The notes: generated by a model from the letters alone, not told the origin. Numbered from the stretch's first letter, positions 1 to 8,944 are shown. The stretch is 24,412 bases of DNA from JBLHHI01 sp047614125 (GCA_047614125.1 JBLHHI010000046.1:1-24412), one strand, 5' to 3'. Numbers and translations are program-made.

Positions 1-99
1 AAAATCGTTCAAAATAGCCCGCTATTTTTTCACAATTTTCATTCGCATCTCACTATTGACAAGCGTTCTGAACCGCAAGGATTAATCGAACTCAGGTTT
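1..99 (-). repeat. Dispersed ~265-bp structured repeat, copy A (cut by window start)
   Basis: These 99 bases are the reverse complement of 9552-9649, about 90% identical by eye. The outer end is the shared core (rc AAACCTGAGTTCGATTAAT) at 81-99, followed inward by the AAGCGTTCTGAA block at 61-72. A hairpin with 7-bp arms (11-17 and 22-28) encloses loop CCCG, and outer arms AAAAT (1-5) and ATTTT (35-39) can pair around it. Judging from the two full copies, the other end should lie about 165 bases upstream of the window. Copy A belongs to the same sequence subtype as copy B and points the opposite way, so A and B bracket the block 100-9551. Confidence 0.85.
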
Positions 100-495
100 A
101 CAGGAATTGAAATTGAAAGCAATTGCGGCAAAGGTTAAGGCCAGAACCACTTTGCAATACACTTTTAAAAAGGAAGCGCAGTCGGAATGAATTGAGTTCG
201 AGTTTGACACTTTTTGTTGATTTGGCATGTAAGGTAAGGATTAAATGTGATATGCATATATCACTAGAGTTGGTCTGGCAGGCTACCTATTTGGCTGTGA
301 CTACGGATAGTTATATGGGGTTGGTGGTAACACCAAACATGGCGAAAAAGGACGGTCATTTTCCACTTAATCGGCCGTTGGTTGGTTTGATTGACCTTGC
401 AATGCTAGAACACATTTATTCAACCCCCGTTTATTTCAATGAAGACCCTGAGACAAGCTCAGGGTGACCGTTTAAGGTTTACATCCCCCCTTCCT
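100..495. other. Non-coding stretch without a recognisable gene
   Basis: I see no convincing gene here on either strand. An open frame of 114 codons on the plus strand (123-467) has no recognisable domain, has biased composition and runs through the REP-like palindrome at 445-465, so I do not call it. A palindrome with 7-bp arms around GCAT lies at 247-264 (GTGATAT...ATATCAC) and could be an operator, but no neighbouring regulator supports that. Confidence 0.5.
445..465. repeat. REP-like palindrome / possible terminator hairpin
   Basis: Perfect 8-bp arms ACCCTGAG and CTCAGGGT flank a 5-base loop. Palindromes of this CCTGAG-loop-CTCAGG type are, from general knowledge, dispersed in many Bacteroidota genomes. 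It lies just downstream of the 80-codon minus-strand gene that closes the long operon, so it may end or stabilise that transcript. No clear T-run follows on the minus strand, so a classical intrinsic terminator is not shown. Confidence 0.6.
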
Positions 496-738
496 CTACT
501 TACTCAACTTATCGGCAATCCAAACAACACCTACAGCACCAATTACAGCAACAAAGTACTGACTGAGTGCTGTGTTGTCTAAGTTGATGTTAAAGATGCC
601 AAACAACCATCCACCTACAAAGCCCCCAATGATGCCAAGCAAGAGGTTTCTCAAAAAGCCTTTCTTTCCCCGCTTCATCAATCGGTTGGCGGTCCAACCG
701 GCAATGGCTCCTAATATGATAAATCCTAAAAACTTCAT
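496..738 (-). CDS. GlsB/YeaQ/YmgE-family small membrane protein
   Basis: An 80-residue, almost wholly hydrophobic protein with three predicted membrane segments (about residues 2-20, 31-50 and 60-77). The second segment is very glycine-rich (LLGIIGGFVGGWLFGIF), and basic residues lie in the first loop (MKRGKKG). This pattern and length fit the transglycosylase-associated family (PF04226), whose members are inner-membrane stress-response proteins without a settled molecular function. It starts at an ATG and lies 39 bases downstream of the 486-residue exported protein, at the end of the minus-strand block. It may be co-transcribed or have its own stress promoter. Confidence 0.75.
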   Translation of the reverse strand: MKFLGFIILGAIAGWTANRLMKRGKKGFLRNLLLGIIGGFVGGWLFGIFNINLDNTALSQYFVAVIGAVGVVWIADKLSK

Positions 739-777
739 GTATTGATATTTATGTAAAATGTGTGTTGCAACAATAAC

Positions 778-2238
778 TTACTTAGTCGTGGTCATATTAA
801 ACGAAATGCCAATAAAGCCGCCCCACTCCCACGTTTTTCGTAGCGGAACTTCTTGTGTAGCCGACAGCAATTTATCGCCAGCCTTGTAAGCCTCTCCAAG
901 GCTAGAAACCTGGCCCAAGGTAAAGCCGCCGTGTAAGTTTACGCGGCTGTCGGAACCAAAAAGTGCGGTTCCTCCCAGAAACATGTTAACGCTTCGAGTG
1001 GCATCGTTTAAGGGCACTCCAATGCCAAAGGTTCCACCCACATTTACCATGCGGCCGCTGTAGGGGTAAAAGTTAATATATGCCGCTAGATTAGGCGCAT
1101 AGGCACTTCCACTTTGCGATACAATAAAACTGTCTTTATTAATAAATTCGGTGTTGTCGCTAAATTGTGGAAAGGCCAATCCAATGCTGGAATTAATTTT
1201 TACATCTCCACGCACCACAATTTTTATGGTTTTGTCTTTAACCTTAACCAATTGATCTAAGTTTTGAAGATCGGCTTGCGTAAGATCACCGTCTGCGTTG
1301 GTTGGATTTACATAAAAATTTAGCAAGAGCGATACTTCATCCTCGTTGGCAGCATAGCTCGAATTGAAGGTAAAACTTGTAGACTTAATAGACGTATAAA
1401 TGGTTTCGAGATAGTCCATTTTAGCCGTTAAGGCCGCCACATCTACCTTTTGAACAGCAGAGTTAACTTCAGTTTTAAATTGTCGAACGGTATTATCCAA
1501 GCCCTTTCCTTCAAAGTCTTCGCCTTCCATATCTTCTTCAAAATCGTGATATGCATTCAGGAATCGGCTGGAGGCCATATTAAAATTATTCACAGAAGAT
1601 TTCATGGTGGTATTAAACTGCACTATGGCTGATGCAAAGTCTTGCGTGGTCACGGCCTTTTTATCAAAGATTTGCTGCACCAAGTAATCTGACATTTTAA
1701 CAATGGTGTCGGTAGGTAAGTATCGGTTGTACTTTAAATCGTGGAGTTTCTTAATCACGTAATCCGTGTTTTCATAGTTGGATTGGAGCGTAACCAATTG
1801 CTGGTAAGAAGCCTGTAATGAGGTAAACGACGCGCTTGCTTCTCGCGAAGCAAGGAGTCCACCTCGAGTAACCTCATCCGGCAAAGTTCCTCCAAGCGAT
1901 GAAAAAAATGTGCCTCCTCCAGCCGGCATAATCAGTGGCGTAATGATGCTCAGAAAGTTTTTATCAGAAGTTTCGGTAACCGTTTTTGAGGTATAGGTGC
2001 TGTTAGCGGCGTAAACAAATTTGTTAAAGTTGATTACTTCAACTTGAACCATTTTGTTGCGACCAACAATAGGCGATGATATTTCTTTACCCACCTTATC
2101 TCCCGGTGATGTTTTGAAAAACCGTACTTCATCTTTTATGAAGTCGTATTGAATTCGAAGCGATTGTGCAGAGACCGTACTGAAAATAAAGGCGCTCAGC
2201 ACGATTACGATAACGCGTTTATGGATTGGGTTTTTCAT
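778..2238 (-). CDS. Exported protein of unknown function with beta-rich C-terminus
   Basis: 486 residues starting with a clear Sec signal peptide (basic residues 2-8, hydrophobic core 9-22, probable cleavage after VSA at residue 24). Residues 100-300 are largely helical and charged. The last ~110 residues alternate polar and apolar, with many Gly/aromatic strands (INFYPYSGRMVNVGGTFGIG, then FLGGTALFG, then GGFIGISFN), like the closing strands of an outer-membrane barrel. I do not recognise a named family. It lies 96 bases downstream of the EnvC-like gene, with a poor -7-like TATATTTA just before its ATG, so it may be transcribed separately. Function unknown; envelope location is inferred from the signal peptide. 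Confidence 0.75.
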   Translation of the reverse strand: MKNPIHKRVIVIVLSAFIFSTVSAQSLRIQYDFIKDEVRFFKTSPGDKVGKEISSPIVGRNKMVQVEVINFNKFVYAANSTYTSKTVTETSDKNFLSIITPLIMPAGGGTFFSSLGGTLPDEVTRGGLLASREASASFTSLQASYQQLVTLQSNYENTDYVIKKLHDLKYNRYLPTDTIVKMSDYLVQQIFDKKAVTTQDFASAIVQFNTTMKSSVNNFNMASSRFLNAYHDFEEDMEGEDFEGKGLDNTVRQFKTEVNSAVQKVDVAALTAKMDYLETIYTSIKSTSFTFNSSYAANEDEVSLLLNFYVNPTNADGDLTQADLQNLDQLVKVKDKTIKIVVRGDVKINSSIGLAFPQFSDNTEFINKDSFIVSQSGSAYAPNLAAYINFYPYSGRMVNVGGTFGIGVPLNDATRSVNMFLGGTALFGSDSRVNLHGGFTLGQVSSLGEAYKAGDKLLSATQEVPLRKTWEWGGFIGISFNMTTTK

Positions 2239-2334
2239 AGGGTAAATATATTGTTCGAAGATTCACGCTCATAGGGGCCGGAAGGTAAACGAAAGTACAT
2301 AAATATGAAAGAATGTTGAAGTACCCAACGATGA

Positions 2335-3525
2335 TTATCGTTGCCCCAGCCAAATTTCTGGATCGAGTTTGTCCGTTCCTTTCCAAAGTTCAAAGTGCAC
2401 TTCGGTAATGCCTTCATTGTTTTTAACTACCCTCCCCAGCTGGGTTGTTGCCGTTACTACATCACCCGTTTTTACAAAGTACTCTTCCAAATTTGCATAA
2501 ACGGTGTAATAACTTCCGTGCTTTACAAGCACCGAATTCTTTAATCCTGGCACTTGTACGATCATACTTACGGTGCCGGCAAATACCGGTGTTACAATAC
2601 TACCAGGGTTGGTAGAGATGTTTATCCCATTGTTTTGGGTGGTAATGTTTCTGAGTTCCGCGTGTTTGTGTATGCCAAAGCGCTCGGTAATAAACCCATT
2701 TGCAACAGGCCAAGCTAAACTGCCCATGCTGTTCTCGAAGGAAGAAGTTGAGCCGGCAACCTCGAGGCTTCCATCGCTTTCTATTATAGCGGCTTTAATG
2801 GCCCTTTCCAATGCATCCGCTTGAGTTTTCTTTCTCTGTATTTCCAGTGTTAACTCACCTTCCTTATCGCGCAACTGCTTTACCAATACTTCCTTCGCAC
2901 TTTGATCATCCACTAATCTTTGCGCTTCCACTTCTCGATTCTTTAATTTGCTAACCTTCTCGTCTTTTAAGCCTTGAAGGGCATAAATCTTCGTGCTGTT
3001 TTCTTCCTTTTTATTTTGAATGAGGTCGAGTTGCAACTTACGATAAACGGCTAATCTCTTTAAATAGTTGATTCTTCGAACTATGTCGTTAAAACTCCGT
3101 GCGCTAAAAATAAACTGTATTTTGCTGTGATTTCGGTGCGCCTTGTACCCGTCAACCATAAGCGCGGCGTACTTCCGTTTCATGGTATTCAATTCATTGG
3201 TAATGGCCACAATCTCTTCGTTTGCAGTATGCAGTTGAGAATCTACCTGCGCAATGTCGAGGGTGAGGTTATTCAAAAGACTTTGTCGGTTTTTTATCTG
3301 AGATTCGAGATTATTGAGAACTTGAAGCGTGGCGTTTTTCTTCAACTTCGTTTCCAACAGTATTTTTTCGGCAATGGAAATTTCCGATCTGTTTTTATCG
3401 AGCAGCGATTTTAGCTGAGCTTGATTCTGTGCAAACAGGGCAAGGCCCACCACGGTGAGGGAAATAAATATGCCTTGTTTAAAGGCCTTTATTGTATTTG
3501 GATGGTATGGTAAACGGCAGGGCAT
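2335..3525 (-). CDS. EnvC-like murein hydrolase activator (degenerate LytM/M23)
   Basis: A 396-residue envelope protein: hydrophobic export segment (about 18-32), long charged coiled coil (about 35-250), linker, then a C-terminal LytM domain (about 271-396). Zinc-ligand positions are largely lost: the expected His-x3-Asp region reads NNGINIST, and the final HxH reads EVHFEL with only His377 kept. That matches EnvC/NlpD-type activators, which switch on N-acetylmuramoyl-L-alanine amidases instead of cutting peptidoglycan themselves. The only in-frame ATG is at 3525, so the gene overlaps the end of the DUF4292 gene by 47 bases, suggesting translational coupling. The first ~17 residues encoded in the overlap make an unusually long n-region, so a non-ATG start inside is possible. 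Confidence 0.88.
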   Translation of the reverse strand: MPCRLPYHPNTIKAFKQGIFISLTVVGLALFAQNQAQLKSLLDKNRSEISIAEKILLETKLKKNATLQVLNNLESQIKNRQSLLNNLTLDIAQVDSQLHTANEEIVAITNELNTMKRKYAALMVDGYKAHRNHSKIQFIFSARSFNDIVRRINYLKRLAVYRKLQLDLIQNKKEENSTKIYALQGLKDEKVSKLKNREVEAQRLVDDQSAKEVLVKQLRDKEGELTLEIQRKKTQADALERAIKAAIIESDGSLEVAGSTSSFENSMGSLAWPVANGFITERFGIHKHAELRNITTQNNGINISTNPGSIVTPVFAGTVSMIVQVPGLKNSVLVKHGSYYTVYANLEEYFVKTGDVVTATTQLGRVVKNNEGITEVHFELWKGTDKLDPEIWLGQR

Positions 3526-4252
3526 CTATCTTGTCTGCGTTAATGCTAACATAGTTCAAATTTAAGTTAATTACACGGCCTTCGCCCGATGCTTCCAAAA
3601 CCACAATGGTTGGAATGGATCCGTGTTTTTTAATGACGTTAAATTCATCGTAGGTGGTATGTATTTTTTGCACATCATCTGTTTTTGTTAAGATGCTTCC
3701 TTTAACTCTAAACCCCTCGGTTAGCGTAAGTAGGTTTATTATGTTACCCGGATTATAAACGAAATGGTCGTTGTGCAGCTCGTCGTTTTCTTTCGAGTAT
3801 TCAGAAATCGGGTATATTGAGTTGCCGAGCAACACGCTTTGCAACTGATGCAAGGTAAATTTTTGCTTAGTAAATCGTTCGAGGTAATCGATGCTTTCAA
3901 CGTAGTACTTTCTGCTCAACCGATCAATGAGTTGAAAACTATCCGTTGTTATTAATGCTCGAAATGCTTCGAGACCAAAGGCAGAAATCGATACCCAAAG
4001 TGCCGAATCTTTAACCATTTTCATGTTCATGGTAAAGCTTTGTGTATTGCCTCTTTCCGAATAGTCTGCCTTAACTCTTACGCTAAGGTACTCCGAATCG
4101 AAGGCATTTTTATCTACCTTTTGCTTACTTCCCAACGGAAATTCGTTGAGCTGGGCACTGCTTTCCAAAACGGCTTTTCTGCCTATACACGAAACAATGA
4201 TTAAGCTTAGTGCTAAGGCTATAAGTAAGGGTGTGGATTTGAAACGCTTCAT
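3479..4252 (-). CDS. DUF4292 family lipoprotein
   Basis: 257 residues with a type II signal peptide: hydrophobic core 8-20 and lipobox IVSC, giving Cys22 as the lipidated residue. The mature part looks beta-rich, with the family-like segment GLEAFRALITTDSFQLIDR at about 92-110 followed by SRKYYVESIDYL. Placement between a TPR lipoprotein and an EnvC-like protein is the usual Bacteroidota arrangement for DUF4292. The family is, as far as I know, functionally uncharacterised; the half-barrel pattern and lipid anchor resemble the LolA/LolB fold, so a role in outer-membrane lipoprotein or lipid handling is a guess. 23 bases separate it from the TPR gene. Confidence 0.85.
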   Translation of the reverse strand: MKRFKSTPLLIALALSLIIVSCIGRKAVLESSAQLNEFPLGSKQKVDKNAFDSEYLSVRVKADYSERGNTQSFTMNMKMVKDSALWVSISAFGLEAFRALITTDSFQLIDRLSRKYYVESIDYLERFTKQKFTLHQLQSVLLGNSIYPISEYSKENDELHNDHFVYNPGNIINLLTLTEGFRVKGSILTKTDDVQKIHTTYDEFNVIKKHGSIPTIVVLEASGEGRVINLNLNYVSINADKIDALPFTIPSKYNKGL

Positions 4253-4275
4253 AGTATTTACTGGCTTTTATGGGC

Positions 4276-5967
4276 TTATTTAACAACAGACTCTTTTTGC
4301 TTGATCTCGGCGGCCTCTTGCAGTAATTCGTCGCCTCTGCCTGTTTCTCCAAGCTTTAGCAGTGTTTTGCCAAAGTGTTCAATAACTTCTGCATCGTCTG
4401 ATAATACTAGGTACAGGGCTTCAAATATTTCTTTGGCTTTGGTATACTCCTCTTTTTGGAAGTAAATCCATCCATAGGTGTCTTGGTACGAAGGCCGATC
4501 ATTGTTCAAACTAATGGCAAGTTCAATCATGGTAAGGGCCTTGTCTAAGTGCACGTTTCTGATGGCCAGATAGTAAGCATAGTTATTAAGCGCACCGTCG
4601 TTTTTGGGATTCAATTCCAGCAATTCGTCAAAATACGCATCGCTTTTTGCAAAATTACCCAATTCGTTGTGCGAATCGGCCAAAGTTGCCATGAGGTCGA
4701 TCTTGTCGTTTTTCATTAAACTAATTTCTAAACCAGCCTCTGCCACCTTAACGGCTCGTGCATAATTCTGTAACCGGTAATTTGCAAAGGCATTGATGAT
4801 GTATAAAAAGGGTTGATTGGGAAAGTATTCCAGTGCTCCCTTCGAGTCTTCTTCAATCCAAATAAAATTATTTAACTCATCATCAAGACTCAGCAACTTT
4901 TGCCAAATTTTAAGCTGAGATGGATCATAGCTGGTGGCCAACAATAGGTTTTTTCGTGCGTTATCAAAATCGCTTGTATGATATAATATATCGGCCCTCA
5001 TAACCCTACCATCTGGGTCGTTGGGATGCTTTTTAACCAAAATTTCCGATAAGGCACGCGCCTCAATTCTGGAGGAGTCTTCGGTCTTCATCCGTTCGAA
5101 ATACGTGGTCAATACCCGTATTTTTTGTTCTATGGGAAGCAATCCGTCGCTAAAGGCCAATTTAAGATGCGCAAATACCTTGTTTGGTTTATTTGTTTCC
5201 TGATACAGGTTTGCTAATCCAAAATGAACCATGCCATTTAACGAATCATTAACCAGCATATTTAAATATGTTTTTTCGGCCAAATCATACTGTTTGTACC
5301 GTATGTAGGTTTCTGCCAGAAGTGCTTTATATCGGGTTTCTTTGGCGTTCGAAGCTACGAGCTCCTTCATTGCCTTTATTGCATCTTGCGGCCGATCGAG
5401 CTGAAAGTAAAGGATTTGTTTCTTCCTCGATATTTCTTCTATTACGCCAAAGCGTTTCTGAAACTTGTTTAAAACATCTAAGGCCTCCTTATATTCTCTA
5501 ATGTTAACCAGTTGATCGCTGGCATCTAAATAACTTTTTTTGCGATTGGGATCTTCACTTACAATTATAGAATAGAGATCTGCCGATTTTCGATATTCGC
5601 CTATTTGTGAATAGGCCGTGGCCAACTGCTCGACGTACCAAAAATTGTACTTTGGGTTGGTGGCAACAGCCTTTTCTGCCCAATAAATGCCGTTGGTGTG
5701 GTTTCTATTCGTGAAATAAATATTGCCCAATTCATACATCGATGCATGACTGTTGGGATTCGATTGAACAGCTAAAATGTAAAGCCGAGCTGCCTCAGAA
5801 AAGTTGCCAAGCACCTTTTGCTTAGATGCCTCAAAGAACATGTTGTTAAAGGCTTGTTGCTGTTCATACGTCAACCCCTTTTTGGCAAGTTTTTTAGTAG
5901 ACCCACAACCACTGCCTAAAGCAAACACAAAAGAAAGTATCAATAAGTGCGCGATGTGTTTTCTCAT
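4276..5967 (-). CDS. Tetratricopeptide-repeat lipoprotein
   Basis: 563 residues. The N-terminus is a signal peptide ending GSGC, with Cys21 the probable lipid anchor (the lipobox is loose: Leu is at -4 rather than -3). From about residue 35 to 550 the protein is a run of TPR-type helical hairpins, clearest in AARLYILAVQSNPNSHASMY (about 59-78) and in the C-terminal repeats containing DTYGWIYFQKEEYTKAKEIF. Such proteins are protein-binding scaffolds; here probably anchored at the periplasmic side of the outer membrane. It lies 17 bases after the nucleotidylyltransferase gene and 23 before the DUF4292 gene, so it is operon-internal. Binding partner unknown; its lipoprotein neighbours are candidates. 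Confidence 0.88.
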   Translation of the reverse strand: MRKHIAHLLILSFVFALGSGCGSTKKLAKKGLTYEQQQAFNNMFFEASKQKVLGNFSEAARLYILAVQSNPNSHASMYELGNIYFTNRNHTNGIYWAEKAVATNPKYNFWYVEQLATAYSQIGEYRKSADLYSIIVSEDPNRKKSYLDASDQLVNIREYKEALDVLNKFQKRFGVIEEISRKKQILYFQLDRPQDAIKAMKELVASNAKETRYKALLAETYIRYKQYDLAEKTYLNMLVNDSLNGMVHFGLANLYQETNKPNKVFAHLKLAFSDGLLPIEQKIRVLTTYFERMKTEDSSRIEARALSEILVKKHPNDPDGRVMRADILYHTSDFDNARKNLLLATSYDPSQLKIWQKLLSLDDELNNFIWIEEDSKGALEYFPNQPFLYIINAFANYRLQNYARAVKVAEAGLEISLMKNDKIDLMATLADSHNELGNFAKSDAYFDELLELNPKNDGALNNYAYYLAIRNVHLDKALTMIELAISLNNDRPSYQDTYGWIYFQKEEYTKAKEIFEALYLVLSDDAEVIEHFGKTLLKLGETGRGDELLQEAAEIKQKESVVK

Positions 5968-5984
5968 GTGTTTTGGGCTTCGTT

Positions 5985-6992
5985 CTATCCGTTTTTCTGG
6001 GTGCTGTAATCGCTTATGCTCAACTCATTTGCAGATCCGTCGTACTGTACGTGATTACCGATCATTGAATTATGCAAATTAGCATTTTTAATATTTGTTT
6101 CCGATAAGATAATGCTGTTCTTGATAACGGAGTCAGCCACTACAGTATTGCTTCCTATTGAAACATATGGACCAATCGTTGAATTTTCAATACGAACACC
6201 GGCTCCAATAAAGCACGGCTCAATAACCGTTGAATTTTCAAGCACGGCATTGTGTTTTAGTTCTGCGGCTGGAAGGTTGGCCAATACACGTTGATTGGTA
6301 TGCACCGTTGCATTTTTATTCCCGCAATCCATCCATTCAATCACTTGTCCTGGAACAAATTTCAAACCTTGTGCCTTCATGTTCTCCAAGGCATTCGTAA
6401 GTTGGTATTCGCCTTTTTCGCGAATGTCATTTTCCAATAGGTGGTCAATTTCCTTGCGCAATCGCAATCCATCTTTGAAGAAATAAATCCCAATAATGGC
6501 AAGATCCGAGACAAAGGTTTCTGGCTTTTCAACAAAATCGGTAATTATGTTTTCGCTGTTTACTTTAATTACACCAAAGGCGCTTGGATCTTCCACTTGC
6601 TGTACCCAAACCACGCCATCACTTTCTGGATTAATGGTAAAGTTTGCACGAAACAACGTGTCGGCAAAGCCCACGATAACCGGTCCGTTTAAAAATTCCT
6701 TTGCACAATGCACGGCATGTGCCGTTCCAAGTGCTTCATCCTGATAACAAAGGTGCCCCATGGAACCTTTAGCCGCAGCAATATCCAACAGCTTTTGCTC
6801 TGCTTCATCTCCAAAATGTCTGGAAATAATAAAGGCAATGTGCTCAACTTTCGAACCACAAACTTTAACAATATCATCAACTAAGCGTTCAACAATGGGT
6901 TTGCCGGCAATTGGGATTAATGGTTTCGGCGTTGTTAAGGTATGCGGTCGCATTCTCTTGCCCATACCTGCCATTGGAATAATAATATTCAT
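5985..6992 (-). CDS. Sugar-1-phosphate nucleotidylyltransferase (RmlA/GlmU-like)
   Basis: 335 residues that should join a nucleoside triphosphate to a sugar-1-phosphate to give an activated sugar for envelope polysaccharide. The N-terminus carries the nucleotide-binding signature IPMAGMGKRMRP (5-16) followed by the Lys-bearing TPKPLIP (21-27), and further on GFADTLF and FVEKPE, all typical of the NTP_transferase family. From about residue 245 hexapeptide-like repeats rich in N-S-x-I/V (NSTVIEPCFIGAGVRIENS and later) indicate a left-handed beta-helix domain, as in GlmU-like bifunctional or regulated members. The exact sugar and nucleotide cannot be read from sequence. It lies between the dUTPase and TPR genes with short gaps. 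Confidence 0.88.
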   Translation of the reverse strand: MNIIIPMAGMGKRMRPHTLTTPKPLIPIAGKPIVERLVDDIVKVCGSKVEHIAFIISRHFGDEAEQKLLDIAAAKGSMGHLCYQDEALGTAHAVHCAKEFLNGPVIVGFADTLFRANFTINPESDGVVWVQQVEDPSAFGVIKVNSENIITDFVEKPETFVSDLAIIGIYFFKDGLRLRKEIDHLLENDIREKGEYQLTNALENMKAQGLKFVPGQVIEWMDCGNKNATVHTNQRVLANLPAAELKHNAVLENSTVIEPCFIGAGVRIENSTIGPYVSIGSNTVVADSVIKNSIILSETNIKNANLHNSMIGNHVQYDGSANELSISDYSTQKNG

Positions 6993-7017
6993 ATCGTTCT
7001 ATCTTCTTTTTCGTTAA

Positions 7018-7473
7018 TTACTTTGTTCCGGTATGTCCATATCCTCCAGCACCGCGAACCGAGTCTGACAATTCTTCGCTTTGTACAAATTCTATTCGTT
7101 GATGTGCTGCCACAACCAATTGCGCAATTCGATCTCCGGGGCAAATGGTAAAAGGCTCGTTTCCATGATTTATGAGCAAAACTTTTACTTCTCCGCGATA
7201 GTCAGCATCGATGGTTCCAGGTGAATTTAAAACGGTAACGCCGTGCTTAAAAGCCAATCCACTTCGCGGCCGAACTTGTCCTTCAAATCCCGCTGGAATT
7301 TCAATTTTTAATCCCGTTGGAAGCAGTCGTCTTTCGCCGGGTTGTAAAACCACGTTTTGATCAATAAAAGCGCGTAAATCAACGCCTGCCGATAAGGTTG
7401 TTTCATGAACCGGCAAAGGGTGATTGGAGGCGTTTTGTATTCTGATTTTCAACCGAAGTAAATTTTGCGGCAA
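7018..7473 (-). CDS. dut: dUTP diphosphatase
   Basis: Hydrolyses dUTP to dUMP and pyrophosphate, keeping uracil out of DNA and feeding dTMP synthesis; a cytoplasmic homotrimer. All five family motifs are visible: SAGVDLRA (28-35), PRSGLA (69-74), NSPGTIDADYRGE (83-95, catalytic Asp in TIDADY), PGDRIAQL (112-119) and the C-terminal glycine-rich RGAGGYGHTG (140-149). No ATG is available: the longest form starts at TTG 7473, two bases after the flippase stop. A second TTG at 7452 would give an N-terminus (LKIRIQN) that matches the usual family start better, making a 144-residue protein. Function is certain; the start is not. Confidence 0.93.
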   Translation of the reverse strand: MPQNLLRLKIRIQNASNHPLPVHETTLSAGVDLRAFIDQNVVLQPGERRLLPTGLKIEIPAGFEGQVRPRSGLAFKHGVTVLNSPGTIDADYRGEVKVLLINHGNEPFTICPGDRIAQLVVAAHQRIEFVQSEELSDSVRGAGGYGHTGTK

Positions 7474-7475
7474 AC

Positions 7476-8939
7476 TTACACTTTTTTGGTGGGACGCTCA
7501 ACGAGGTACACAACAGCCGCAAATAGCACCACCACTGCCAATGAGAGCAGAAGCTGTGCTGAGGGAAGAAGTGCCTGTAATCCAAGCCAAACCAGATAAA
7601 GCACTAAGCTGGTGGTGATGTAAAAAACGATGAGCTTAATCTTGTATGGAATGGGATAGTGATCTTGGCCAAACTTATAGCTAACCACTGCCATGGAAAG
7701 GTAAACAATTAATGTTGTGATGGCCGAGCCAAGAATACCGATGAATGGTATGAGAGTAAAGTTTAATACAATGGTGGTAAGTGCTCCAAAAATGGCGATG
7801 TTTCTTCCAATCTTGTTTTTGTTGTTAAGCTTGTACCAAATGTTTAAGTTGTACATCAAGCCCAAAAACAAGTTGGCCAATAAAAGAATTGGAACCAGTT
7901 TTTGCCAATCGGGATGATCAAAGTATTCGCTTCTTCGAATAAACAAGTGCGCAATTGGGTCGGCAAAGACGGCGGTTATGAGAAAGATGAAGCTCGTTAC
8001 AATAACGAAGTAGTGCATTACCTTGGCATAGATTATCGGTGCTTCTTCGTTCTTGCTTTGATCAAAAAAGAACGGTTCGGCAGCCATCCTAAACGATTGA
8101 ATAAAGAGGGTCATTATAATACTGAGCTTATAAAATGCGCTGTACACCCCAATTTGATAATCGGCTACGTTGGATGCCAATATTTTTTTGAGCATAATTC
8201 GGTCGATAGTTTCATTCACGATCCCTGCCAAGCCTACCAATATGAGCGGTTTGGCGTAGGCAAACATCTTTTTCCAAAGCGCTGAATCAAAGCCTTCTCG
8301 CATCAGCTTCCATTGGGGCAGCGTAATCAAAAAGGTGAATAAGCTTGCCATAAAATTGGCTACAAACACATATCCAATGCGATAATCCGGATTGTAAAAA
8401 GGCACTTTTACGCCTTTGGCCGTTAGTTTTGGAAACCAAATAAGAAACACCAATACCAGCCCTACGTTAATTCCAACACTAAGCAACTTATACGTTCCAA
8501 AACGCTTGGCTTGGCCGGTGTAACGCAACCAAGCAAAAGGCAGTGTACTTAGGGCATCCAACGCCAAAATAAAGACGAAAAGACGTACAAAGCCGGTTTG
8601 ATCCGGATACTCTAAAAAGTTTGCAACGGGCTGTTGCAAGGCCATAGCAAGGAGGATGAAAACGAAGGTTGATACTAAAATTGAAAGTTGGCCTGTAGAA
8701 AATACCTTGGTTGGAGAATCGGAGCGACTGAAGTTAAAAAAGGCGGTTTCCATGCCGTACATCAGCAAAACCATGGCAAAGCCAACAATGCTGTAATACA
8801 CCGAAATGTTTCCGTATTCAGAAACTTCGAAATACTTCGAAAGTGGAATAATCAACAGAAAGTTAAGAAACCTGCTCAGACTGTGGCTTACACCGTATAT
8901 CGCTGTTTCGGAAGCAAGCTTTTTTAGAACCTTATTCAA
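7476..8939 (-). CDS. Oligosaccharide flippase / polysaccharide biosynthesis membrane protein
   Basis: 487 residues with about 12-14 hydrophobic helices over the whole length and an N-terminal segment (LKKLASETAIYGVSHSLSRF) typical of the Wzx/MATE-like polysaccharide transporter superfamily. It probably moves a lipid-linked glycan across the inner membrane. It heads the cassette ending in the EnvC-like gene, and its partner enzymes (sugar nucleotidylyltransferase) are downstream. The start is TTG 8939: no ATG lies between the preceding in-frame TGA (8952-8954) and the conserved N-terminal helix. A -7-like box overlaps this start. The stop is two bases before the dUTPase start. Confidence 0.85.
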   Translation of the reverse strand: MNKVLKKLASETAIYGVSHSLSRFLNFLLIIPLSKYFEVSEYGNISVYYSIVGFAMVLLMYGMETAFFNFSRSDSPTKVFSTGQLSILVSTFVFILLAMALQQPVANFLEYPDQTGFVRLFVFILALDALSTLPFAWLRYTGQAKRFGTYKLLSVGINVGLVLVFLIWFPKLTAKGVKVPFYNPDYRIGYVFVANFMASLFTFLITLPQWKLMREGFDSALWKKMFAYAKPLILVGLAGIVNETIDRIMLKKILASNVADYQIGVYSAFYKLSIIMTLFIQSFRMAAEPFFFDQSKNEEAPIIYAKVMHYFVIVTSFIFLITAVFADPIAHLFIRRSEYFDHPDWQKLVPILLLANLFLGLMYNLNIWYKLNNKNKIGRNIAIFGALTTIVLNFTLIPFIGILGSAITTLIVYLSMAVVSYKFGQDHYPIPYKIKLIVFYITTSLVLYLVWLGLQALLPSAQLLLSLAVVVLFAAVVYLVERPTKKV

Positions 8940-8944
8940 ATCTA
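8937..8944 (-). promoter_or_regulatory. Possible Bacteroidota -7 box overlapping the flippase start
   Basis: On the minus strand the sequence reads TAGATTTG, an exact match to the Bacteroidota consensus TAnnTTTG. It overlaps the TTG start of the flippase. If used, the transcript would begin within or just after the start codon, which is inconsistent with that start unless translation begins at an unusual codon; it may also be a chance match in AT-rich DNA. No convincing -33 TTTG was found. Confidence 0.3.

Noticed and set aside
123..467. Open frame of 114 codons on the plus strand
   Set aside because: No recognisable domain, no leader signal, and it runs through the REP-like palindrome at 445-465; composition looks non-coding.
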